The position numbers were made by a program, and so were the translations under genes. Source: a bacterium (GTDB lineage Bacteria > Pseudomonadota > Gammaproteobacteria > Burkholderiales > Burkholderiaceae_C). From it: 10,996 bases of DNA. Below are positions 1 to 7,500 of the stretch, piece by piece (within the stretch, counting starts at the first letter, position 1; each line of letters opens with the position of its first letter). The notes under the pieces are model-generated. The model saw only the letters and a program-made list of their open reading frames with translations. It was not told the DNA's origin and did no database searches. The stretch is taken from positions 1 to 10,996 of the forward strand of contig JAVBYK010000116.1 in the NCBI GenBank assembly GCA_030824095.1, written 5' to 3'.

Positions 1-156
1 CTGTTTGACAAGTTCTACTACCTGCCAACCGGCGGCGCCTACACCGGCCAGGGCACCACCATGTCCAACCCGGCACTGCCCAACTACCCGCAGTGGGGTA
101 CCGCCGTGCCGGGCATGGGGCGCTCGGTGTACGTGGGTTTGAACTTCACGTTCTGA
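1..156 (+). CDS. TonB-dependent outer-membrane receptor, C-terminal fragment (5' end outside window)
   Basis: The frame is open from base 1 and stops with TGA at 154-156, giving the last 51 residues of a longer protein. The visible part contains LFDKFYYLP, which is the usual 'NLFD..YY' strand near the end of TonB-dependent receptors. It ends in alternating hydrophobic residues with a terminal Phe (VYVGLNFTF), the classic C-terminal beta-strand signal for outer-membrane insertion. The family imports metal chelates, cobalamin or other scarce ligands using TonB energy; the ligand cannot be told from this fragment. The DUF2946-type gene starts 20 bp downstream, an arrangement often seen beside copper-type receptors, so a metal ligand is a reasonable inference. 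Family call is firm; substrate is open. Confidence 0.85.
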   Translation: MFDKFYYLPTGGAYTGQGTTMSNPALPNYPQWGTAVPGMGRSVYVGLNFTF

Positions 157-175
157 GCGTCACCTGAACCTAGCC

Positions 176-592
176 ATGGCCCTGCAACGCCGCGCATTTT
201 CACAACTCCGCCCCTGGGCGGTGTGGTTTGCGCTGTGCGTTGCACTGGTGATGGCCTTGGCCCCGACGGTGTCGCATGCCCTGGCGTGGAGCCAGGCGGG
301 TGGCGGGAATCTCATCGAGGTCTGCACTGCCACCGGCCCACGTCTGGTGGCCGCAGATACCGCAGCCCCTTCTTCAGCCGATTCCCCAACCGGGCAGGAA
401 TCGGCCTTTTCACTTGCACATTGCCCGTTTTGCCTGCACACAGCGGACCGCTGCGCTCCTCCGCCCAACCCGTTGCCTTACCTCTTCCAGGTTCAGGGCG
501 GACAGCAGGAGGCCGTGGTCTGGCAGGCTTTTTTCTTCTTCACGCACTTTGCGCTGGCACCGCCGCCACGCGGGCCGCCTCTAGCCTCCTGA
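176..592 (+). CDS. DUF2946-type small secreted/membrane protein with HCPFC motif
   Basis: This gene encodes 138 aa. An Arg-containing N-terminus is followed by a hydrophobic segment at about residues 14-36 (WAVWFALCVALVMALAP), which is a signal peptide or membrane anchor. After it come the DUF2946 hallmarks: an 'EVCT..G' element (Cys50), then H82-C83-P84-F85-C86-L87-H88, and a C-terminal Arg-Gly-Pro-Pro tail. The His/Cys cluster looks able to bind a metal, but that is inference; the family has no established biochemical function. It follows the upstream receptor by only 20 bp and has no strong Shine-Dalgarno sequence, so it is probably co-transcribed with it. DUF2946 proteins are commonly found next to copper-related TonB receptors, which suggests copper handling here. 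The ATG at 176 was chosen because it gives an intact signal sequence. Confidence 0.75.
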   Translation: MALQRRAFSQLRPWAVWFALCVALVMALAPTVSHALAWSQAGGGNLIEVCTATGPRLVAADTAAPSSADSPTGQESAFSLAHCPFCLHTADRCAPPPNPLPYLFQVQGGQQEAVVWQAFFFFTHFALAPPPRGPPLAS

Positions 593-613
593 CGTGCTGG
601 GGGAGGGGGCTGC

Positions 614-642
614 GCTGCCGTGGGCAACTATCCAACGGCAGC
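614..642 (+). promoter_or_regulatory. Hairpin in the leader between the DUF2946-type gene and the receptor operon
   Basis: GCTGCCGT (614-621) and ACGGCAGC (635-642) are perfect 8-bp complementary arms around a 13-nt loop. A pyrimidine-rich stretch with interrupted T runs follows at about 646-669. It could be a weak terminator for the upstream genes or part of an RNA leader for the receptor operon. The T tract is too broken for a confident terminator call. Confidence 0.4.
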
Positions 643-676
643 AACTTCCGTCTTTTCCCCTACCTTTTCAGTCCGC

Positions 677-703
677 TTGAGGCGTTGCCTCAAGCCGCCT
701 CAA
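677..703 (+). promoter_or_regulatory. Inverted repeat plus extra half-site just upstream of the receptor gene
   Basis: TTGAGGC (677-683), a GTT spacer and GCCTCAA (687-693) form a perfect 7-bp inverted repeat. A third copy, GCCTCAA, lies at 697-703 after a GCC spacer. The array ends 20 bp before the receptor ATG at 724. A palindrome plus a repeated half-site is what a regulator-binding operator, or a start-site-proximal RNA hairpin, would look like. It does not resemble a Fur box, and no B12-riboswitch core elements were recognised in the region. No convincing -35/-10 promoter was found here. Confidence 0.4.
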
Positions 704-723
704 TCTCTTGCAAGACACTTCAA

Positions 724-3024
724 ATGAATCACCATAAGACTCTTATTGCCGCGGCCATCACCGTGCTGACCGCCACCAGTGCTTGGTCGCAGAGCGGACC
801 ATCCTCCGCACAGACCATGCGCCAAATCACGGTGACTGGCTCCACCATTGACGACCGCTTTGGCGACAGCGCCCGCGAACCCTCCAGCACGGTCAACCTC
901 TCGGGCCGGCAGATCGAAGAGCAGCACGTTGACAACCTGGTTCAGGTGCTCAAGGCGATACCCGGCATCACGGTGGACACATCGGGCGGCGATGACTTGA
1001 AGATCAAGTTTCGGGGGGTGGAAAACCAGCGCTACATGGGTGAAAAACCCGGCGTTGCCATCGTGATTGATGGTGTGCCGGTGTTCGAGCGCACGGGCAA
1101 GGTCAATATCAACTTGGACAACATCGACAGCATCAAGGTCATCAAGGGTGGGGCTTCCTATCTCTTTGGGGAAGACGCGCTGGCTGGCGCGGTCATCATC
1201 ACCACCAAGCGGGGAGCCACGAACAAAGGGGTGTCCCTGGAAAGCGATGTGGGCTCGTTCGGCTATCAGCGCCAACTTGCGCGGTTAGGATTTGCGAATG
1301 ACGATTTGTCGGGGCACTTGCAGCTGTCCAGCCGGCAAGCCGATGACTACCACTTCCAGTCCAACTATTCAGGCAAGGCCGCCGCTGGCAACCTGCGCTG
1401 GCTGCTCAACGCCCACTCAGACCTGACCCTGGGCGTGGAGAAGGAAACGCGCTTTCGCGACAAGCACGGCGTGGTAACCGGGGTGACCCAGGCTGATCAG
1501 GATCCGCAGGGCGTCAATGGGCGCGACTATGCGCGCCACTTCGATGTCGACCTGCGTCGCGTGAACCTGACTTACTCCAATGACATTTCCGAAAAAAGCA
1601 ATTTGTTGGCGCTGGTGTACCAGTACACGGACCACACGGTGTTCTGGTCCTCGCCGCAACGGTTTTCCTCGACCGGTGCGGCAGTGACCAGCTCGAACGC
1701 CTACACCACGCTCAACGACTACGACCAGACCCAGCGCGGTTTCAAGAGCGAATTCCGCACTGCCGCGGGACCCGTCGGACTGATGGGCGGCGTGGAGATC
1801 AAGCGCAACCAGTATCTCAACCTGACCAGTGCCAAGGTGAGCTTCCGCAACAGCCCGGCGCCACCCACCACCCTGGTGGGCTCTGTCTTTGGTGATGACG
1901 ATACCCGGGAGGCCGTGCAAGCCTTCTATGGCGAGGTCAAGTGGAGTCCGATGGAAAACTGGACGCTGACCGGCAACGCCCGCCACGACCAGATCACGTT
2001 GGACTACTTTGCAAAGCCTGTATCGGGTAACGGCAACGTCACCATTCAGGAGGGCAAGACATTTGACGCCAATAGCCTGCGCGTGGGCCTGGCCTGGACC
2101 GGCCAGAAAGACACGACCTGGTTTGGCAACCTTTCGACCGGCTTTCGCGCGCCCACGGTGGACCAGCTGTACCGGGGCAGCCAAAGCCCGACCAGCAGTG
2201 TGGCCAACAACCCCAATCTGAAACCCGAACAGGCCGTGACCTTTGAGCTGGGCATGCGCAAGGCCTTTGCCTTGATGCAACGCGACGCCCAGGTGGAGGC
2301 CACGCTGTTCCAGATTGACCGCAAGGATTTCATCCTGGACACCAACGGGCAATACTCCAGCAGCGACGCAGCCCATATCGCCCGCTATGAAAACATTGGC
2401 GGCGCGCGCTCCCGCGGCCTGGAGCTGGCGCTGAAGTCGTCGGTGACGGATGCGCTGAGCTGGGATGTGGCCTACACCTATCTGGACTCCACCCTCACCC
2501 AGTACGACAAGTTCCTGCTGGCCTTGGGCAACCCGCGCGGCATGCTGGTGGGAAGCACGCCGGCCTGCACCATTGGCAATGCGGCCTTCAGCTGGAACAG
2601 CTGCTACCAGTTGGCACCCTACAACAATACGGGCAACAAGGTCCCGCGGGTGCCACCGCACGCGCTCAACCTGCGCACGGCGTGGAGGCCCGCACAGGGC
2701 TGGAAAGTCTCGGGTGAAGTGGACTACCGCGCGACCGCCTATGCAGATGAAATCAACCAGGAAAAGTGGCCCGACCGCACGGTCTTCAACCTGACGGTGG
2801 ATTACGTTGCCAAGGTGTCCTGGCTGGGGGGCAATACCCTGACCGCCTTTGTGCGCGTGGACAACCTGTTTGACACCAGGTACTACACCATTGCGCGCGG
2901 CACCAATGATTCGCAGAGTTACGCCACGGCGTTCAAGTACGACGGCAAGTACAACGCCGAGGACCTGTCCATCACCGTTGACCCGGGACGCGTCTTGCGT
3001 GCCGGCTTGACCCTGCGGTTCTGA
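724..3024 (+). CDS. TonB-dependent outer-membrane receptor (HmuR-like position in operon)
   Basis: This gene encodes 766 aa and is the first gene of the operon. The ATG at 724 gives a signal peptide (about residues 1-22, ending AWS) and then a TonB-box-like stretch QITVTGS at 34-40. The plug domain follows, with typical IPGITVDTSGG, FRGVENQRY, VAIVIDGVPV and SIKVIKGGASYLFGEDALAGAV motifs. The rest is a 22-strand-type barrel with FRAP at 474-477 and NPNL at 496-499, an NLFDTRYY element, and a C-terminal Phe. FRAP/NPNL boxes are characteristic of haem receptors but occur in other members too. The conserved His that haem receptors such as HemR carry between the boxes is missing here (478-495). 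The protein's only two cysteines, C615 and C627, lie in a probable surface loop and may form a disulfide. The Shine-Dalgarno sequence is poor. The frame stays open upstream to 223, but that part overlaps the DUF2946-type gene and lacks a signal peptide. Receptor call is firm; haem, cobalamin or another metal complex as ligand is undecided. Confidence 0.93.
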   Translation: MNHHKTLIAAAITVLTATSAWSQSGPSSAQTMRQITVTGSTIDDRFGDSAREPSSTVNLSGRQIEEQHVDNLVQVLKAIPGITVDTSGGDDLKIKFRGVENQRYMGEKPGVAIVIDGVPVFERTGKVNINLDNIDSIKVIKGGASYLFGEDALAGAVIITTKRGATNKGVSLESDVGSFGYQRQLARLGFANDDLSGHLQLSSRQADDYHFQSNYSGKAAAGNLRWLLNAHSDLTLGVEKETRFRDKHGVVTGVTQADQDPQGVNGRDYARHFDVDLRRVNLTYSNDISEKSNLLALVYQYTDHTVFWSSPQRFSSTGAAVTSSNAYTTLNDYDQTQRGFKSEFRTAAGPVGLMGGVEIKRNQYLNLTSAKVSFRNSPAPPTTLVGSVFGDDDTREAVQAFYGEVKWSPMENWTLTGNARHDQITLDYFAKPVSGNGNVTIQEGKTFDANSLRVGLAWTGQKDTTWFGNLSTGFRAPTVDQLYRGSQSPTSSVANNPNLKPEQAVTFELGMRKAFALMQRDAQVEATLFQIDRKDFILDTNGQYSSSDAAHIARYENIGGARSRGLELALKSSVTDALSWDVAYTYLDSTLTQYDKFLLALGNPRGMLVGSTPACTIGNAAFSWNSCYQLAPYNNTGNKVPRVPPHALNLRTAWRPAQGWKVSGEVDYRATAYADEINQEKWPDRTVFNLTVDYVAKVSWLGGNTLTAFVRVDNLFDTRYYTIARGTNDSQSYATAFKYDGKYNAEDLSITVDPGRVLRAGLTLRF

Positions 3025-3034
3025 GGGGGCTGAG

Positions 3035-3460
3035 ATGCAAGGCTTGCGCCCCATTGTTGAATTTACGGTCTTCGGCGTGTTGCTGCTGCTCAGCGTGGCC
3101 TCTGTGGCCATCGCGCTGGAGCGGCTGCGCTTCTACGGTCAGGTGGACGCGCGGCGCTATGCCAGCCGTGCGCGGCTGGAGAGCGACCTCACCCGACGCC
3201 TCAATGTCATCAGCACGGTGGCATCCAACTCGCCCTACATCGGCCTGCTCGGCACGGTGCTGGGCATCATGCTGACCTTTCAAACCCTGGGCGCCACGGG
3301 CGAGATGGACGTCAAGTCCATCATGACCGGGCTGGCCCTGGCGCTCAAGGCTACGGCAGCGGGCATCGTGGTGGCGATCCCCTGTGTGGCGTTGAACAAC
3401 GTGTTGCGTCGGCGGGTGCGCGAGCGGCTCACCGATTTTGACGAGGCCCACGGTGGCTAG
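3035..3460 (+). CDS. exbB: ExbB, short type, TonB-system proton channel subunit
   Basis: This gene encodes 141 aa in the MotA/TolQ/ExbB family, close in length to the short 'group 2' ExbB proteins rather than the ~240-aa E. coli form. Three membrane segments are visible at about 7-29, 63-84 and 98-122. Family signatures are SPYIGLLGTVLGIMLTF in the second helix and GLALALKATAAGIVVAIP in the third. The latter keeps the Thr of the 'A-T-A-x-G' motif that lines the ion pathway. ExbB oligomers with ExbD convert the proton motive force into movement of TonB in the inner membrane. A GAGGGG ribosome site at 3023-3028 overlaps the receptor stop codon, and the gene starts 10 bp after the receptor, so the two are one transcription unit. 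Confidence 0.93.
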   Translation: MQGLRPIVEFTVFGVLLLLSVASVAIALERLRFYGQVDARRYASRARLESDLTRRLNVISTVASNSPYIGLLGTVLGIMLTFQTLGATGEMDVKSIMTGLALALKATAAGIVVAIPCVALNNVLRRRVRERLTDFDEAHGG

Positions 3461-3851
3461 CGGTATGCGCGACGAGATCGATGAAATCAATGTCGTGCCG
3501 CTGGTGGACGTGATGCTGGTCTTGCTGACCATTGTGTTGACGACGGCCACCTTCGTCGTCAACGGACGCATTCCGGTCGATCTGGCGGCGTCCAAGTCGG
3601 CGCAAGCGGCACAGGCCGCGCCTCTGGTGTTGACGTTGACGCATGAGCGCGCCTTGTTTCTCAATGATTCGCCGCTGGCGCCGGGCCAGGGGCCGGGCAG
3701 CCTGTCCACGGCACTGGAGCACCACCCGCGCAGCACGCCGGTGGTGGTGCGCGCGGACGGTCGCCTGGTGTTGACCGATTTTGTGGAGCTGGTGGACCAG
3801 GTCAAGGTCATGGGCTTCACGCAAGTCAGCCTGGAGGTCAAGCGGACATGA
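3453..3851 (+). CDS. exbD: ExbD/TolR-family biopolymer transport protein
   Basis: This gene encodes about 132 aa. After a short acidic cytoplasmic N-terminus (RDEIDEINVVP) comes one membrane helix starting VDVMLVLLTIVL. Asp19 (codon 3507-3509) matches the essential proton-carrying Asp of ExbD. The remaining ~90 residues form the periplasmic domain, ending with the usual 'VVVRADGR...V..VM...G' pattern. It partners the ExbB immediately upstream. The start is uncertain. GTG at 3453 is preferred because GAGG at 3443-3446 sits 6 nt before it, and it overlaps the exbB end by 8 bp. ATG at 3465 and TTG at 3438 are alternatives in the same frame. Overlap with exbB suggests translational coupling. Function is secure; start codon is not. 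Confidence 0.9.
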   Translation: MASGMRDEIDEINVVPLVDVMLVLLTIVLTTATFVVNGRIPVDLAASKSAQAAQAAPLVLTLTHERALFLNDSPLAPGQGPGSLSTALEHHPRSTPVVVRADGRLVLTDFVELVDQVKVMGFTQVSLEVKRT

Positions 3852-4546
3852 ATCCAAACCATGTTGCGTCTGGCAAGACGGCCACCTACGACTGGACGCT
3901 ATCACTTGCCTTGCACACCTTGCTAGTGCTGGGTGTGGGGTGGGGTGTGTCGCACGGAACGGTGTCAAGCGCGGTGCATGTGCCGCTGGACCTGTCCGTT
4001 AGCTGGGTTGCCCCGCCGGTGCCGACTCCCCCGCCCCAAACCAAGCCAGTGGCACCTGTGGCGCAGCCTACCCGCACGTCGGTTCCGGCGGTTGCCAAAA
4101 GGGAGGTGGCGCCACCCCCGGTGGCGGCGCCCGATGTGGTGGTGGCGTCAGTGCCGACGGCGGTCCCGCCAAGCCAGCCCCCTGCACAGGCCCAACCCGT
4201 GGCCAACGCGACGCGAGTAGCCACTGTGGAACCGCCCGTGCCGGCCAAGGTGGATGAGCAACCGCGCTGGCACAACCAGCTGGAAGCCATGCTGATCCAG
4301 CACAAGCACTATCCGACGGCCGCTCGGCGCATGCGTCAGACCGGCATCGTGACCGTCGAGGCGCATTTTTCGCCGCAGGGTGATGTGGTGCGCTGCATGG
4401 TGGCCATCAGCTCCGGTTTCAAGGCGCTGGATGAGGCCGCACTGCAACTGGTGCGCCAGGCGGCCGAGGTGACACGGCTCCAGAGCCAGCCCGGTCGCGT
4501 GGCCGAGCTGCGCATTCCCATCGTTTACGAATTGAAGGACTCCTGA
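3848..4546 (+). CDS. tonB: TonB energy-transducing protein
   Basis: This gene encodes 232 aa. The N-terminal membrane anchor (about residues 15-34) carries the S19-x-x-x-H23 motif known from E. coli TonB to be needed for coupling to ExbB/ExbD. A long Pro/Ala/Val-rich periplasm-spanning stretch follows (about 55-135, e.g. PPVPTPPPQTKPVAPVAQP). The C-terminal TonB domain (about 140-232) has the HYPTAARRM 'YP' element, then GIVTVEAHFSPQGDV and a final IPIVYEL strand. This domain binds the TonB box of the receptor. The start overlaps the exbD stop as ATGA, with a GGAGGT site at 3833-3838. Its place directly after receptor-exbB-exbD indicates a dedicated TonB for this operon rather than the cell's general TonB. 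Confidence 0.92.
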   Translation: MNPNHVASGKTATYDWTLSLALHTLLVLGVGWGVSHGTVSSAVHVPLDLSVSWVAPPVPTPPPQTKPVAPVAQPTRTSVPAVAKREVAPPPVAAPDVVVASVPTAVPPSQPPAQAQPVANATRVATVEPPVPAKVDEQPRWHNQLEAMLIQHKHYPTAARRMRQTGIVTVEAHFSPQGDVVRCMVAISSGFKALDEAALQLVRQAAEVTRLQSQPGRVAELRIPIVYELKDS

Positions 4547-4547
4547 G

Positions 4548-7500
4548 ATGAAACGCTACCTCTTGTTTTTGATGCTGGCCCTGGCCAGTTTCGGGGCCGC
4601 ATCAGCGGACAAGGTGGCCATTCTGTCCACCAAATTTGTGCTGGAACGCAAGTTCAAGCTGATGGAAGCAGTGGCCCGGGAGCAGGGCATTGAACTGGCC
4701 TGGACGCAGGTGGACGTCGAAGGCGAAGCTGGTGTGAAGCGGGTTCTGACGGGCGCGCGCATGGTCCTGCTGGATGCGCCCCGCAGTGACGACACGGCCC
4801 TGATCAACGGCGTGGCAGGCAAGCCCCTGCGCGAGTCAGCATTGCCCACGGCCAGCATCAATGTGATGAGCCCCCCCACCCGCTTGCGGGCCATCAATAT
4901 GGACAAGGACCAGGCCCAGCGCGTGTTTGACTACTACGTGGGGGGCACCCGCGTGAACCAGGAGCGCCTGTTTCAGTACCTGCGCGCCGTCATCCACGGG
5001 GATGATCTGACCGCCGTTGCGCCGCCCGTCGCCTTGCCCAATGGCGGCATCTATCACCCTTCCTACGACAAGCGGGTGTTTGACACACTGCCCGCGTACT
5101 TGACCTGGTGGGAGCAAAAAACCGGTCGCAAGTGGCAGCAAATGCCCATCGTTGGCGTGGAAACATCATCGAGCTACATCTCTGATGGCCAATTGCGCAT
5201 GCTTGACGAACTGGTGCTGGCGATTGAAAAGTCCGGGGCCTTGCCCTTGATGTTTTACCGCGGATCGCGGGTGGCGCGCGCATCATCCGGCCGCCCATCG
5301 GCACGCGCGGACGAGCCCAACGGTTTTCCCAACCCCAAGGAAACCAAGTCCGTGCCGGTTGACGAGCCCCTGATCACCATGAACGGCCAGCACATCCTGC
5401 ACGTGCTGCTGGTCAATACGTTCTTGGGCTCCAACCCCGACGCACGCAAGGCATGGCACCAGGCCATGGGCATACCGGTCATGAATGTGCTGTCGTACCG
5501 CAATGGAACCCGTGCCGACTACCTGAAAGACACGGTGGGGGTGAACAGCTTCTACCTGCCATTCACGCTCACCAATGCGGAATACATCGGGCTGCAGGAC
5601 CCGGTGGTGCTCACAGCCAATGAAGGCGGCGAACTGGTGCCCATGGCCGAGCAGATGAACATGCTGGTGGGCAAGGCGCTGAACCTGGCGCGACTGCAAA
5701 CCATGCCCAACGCGGACAAGCAGGTGGCCCTGTTTTTCTGGAACCATCCGCCGGGCGAAAAGAACCAGGGCGCCTCCAATCTCAACGTCCCTCGGTCAAT
5801 TGAATACCTAGTGGACCGGCTCAAGGCGGAAGGCTATGCGTTCGATGCCACCACCGAGAAAGACATCATCAGCGCCGTGGCGCAGATGCTCAGACCGAAC
5901 TACCGTCCGGGGACTCTGCCCGAGCTGATGAAAACCGCCCACTGGGGCTTTCTGCCGGTTTCGGACTACAAGCGCTGGTATGCCACCCTGCCGGCCGCCA
6001 TCCGCGAGAACGTGGAACAGTTTTGGGGGCCGCCCGAAAAGAGCTACTGGATCGCCAAGAAGAACGGTGTCACCGGTTTCGTCATTCCGCGCATGAAGCT
6101 GGGCAAGCTGCTGGTGATGCCCCAGCCCAGCCGGGCCGAGAGCGCGGCAAGCGGCCGCGATGAGAAAAAGCTCTTCCACGATGTCAAGGTGCCGCTGAAC
6201 CACTTCTACATGGCGTCCTACCTGTGGGTGCGCGAGCAGTACAAGGCCGATGCCATCGTGCACTTTGGTACCCACGGCAGCCAGGAGTGGACGCCCGGCA
6301 AGGAGCGCGGGTTGTGGGCCTATGACGACCCCAACATCCTGGTAGGCAACACGCCCATCGTCTACCCCTACATCGTGGACAACATTTCCGAGGCGATCCA
6401 CGTCAAGCGCCGGGGGCGCGGCGTCATCGTCAGCCACCAGACACCCGCCTTTGCGCCCGCAGGCTTGTCGGATGATTATGTGAAGATCAATGACCTGATC
6501 CGCGAGTACCAGTCATTGGACAGCGGCCTGGTCAAGGAGAGCAGCAAGAAACGCATCATCGAGCAGGCCGTGAGGATGAACATTCACAAGGACCTGAAGG
6601 TGAAAGTGGCCGACCTGGAGCGCAATTTTGACGGCTTCATGCGCGATGTGGAGGACTATCTGGAAGACCTGGGGGCCGCCATGCAACCGCTGGGCCTGCA
6701 CACCATGGGCAAGGACGCGGAGCGTGGCCACCTGATCAGCAACGTGATGCAGATGCTGGGCCAACCCTTGTACGAACGCACTGGCGTCAAAAGCGCCAAG
6801 GCCGCGTTCAAGGGCGACTACCAGCAGCTCCAGCAAACCCTACCCTACCGGTTCGTGGAGGACTATGTCTTTGCCGACAAACCCGTGAGCGAATTGAGCG
6901 ATCCCCAGTTGCGCGCGCTGGCCATCAAGGGCCGCAAATTTCTGGTGGACCTGAGCGCGGCGTGGGAGATTGAAGGCATCAGCCAGGGTCTGGCCGCCAA
7001 ATGGATCGATCCATCCTATGGTGGCGACCCGATTCGCAACCCCGATGCGCTGCACACCGGTCGCAACATGTACGGGTTTGACCCCTCGCGCGTGCCCACG
7101 CGCGCCGCCTTTGATGCTGGCAAGCAATCGGTGGAGCAACTGATCGCCGAATACCAGCGTACTCATGGCAAATACCCCGAGAAGCTGGCCTTCACCATGT
7201 GGAGCAGCGAGACCATGCGCCACCTGGGCATGCTGGAGGCACAAATTTTGTATGCCATGGGCGTCAAGCCCCAGTGGGACGAGGGTGGGCGCGTGGTGGG
7301 AATGGAGGTCATTCCCATGGCGCAACTGGGGCGGCCCCGCATAGACGCCGTCATTTCATTGACCGGGCTGTACCGTGACCAGTTTCCCAACGTGATGGAG
7401 CGCTTCAACGAAGCCATTGGCATGCTGGCTCATTTGAAGGAGAGTGACAGCCAGAACTTCATCAAGGCCAATACCCAGCGCATCAAGACTGCATTGCTTG

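Noticed and set aside
223..723. In-frame open extension of the receptor gene to 223 (would give a 933-aa protein)
   Set aside because: It overlaps the DUF2946-type gene in another frame and its translation is low-complexity Arg/Gly/Ser-rich sequence. The ATG at 724 gives a proper signal peptide followed by a TonB box.
593..723. Cobalamin riboswitch in front of the receptor operon, suggested by the CobN and receptor context
   Set aside because: The typical B12-box and other conserved core elements were not found by eye, and the gap is short for a full riboswitch. A covariance-model search would be decisive.
1417..3111. Long open frame on the - strand (564 codons) opposite the receptor gene
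   Set aside because: Its translation has no recognisable domain and it is a mirror of a GC-rich coding gene whose own frame has clear receptor motifs.
3438..3464. TTG at 3438 as the start of exbD
   Set aside because: No good ribosome site precedes it, and it would add residues not typical of ExbD. GTG at 3453 has GAGG at suitable spacing; ATG at 3465 remains possible.
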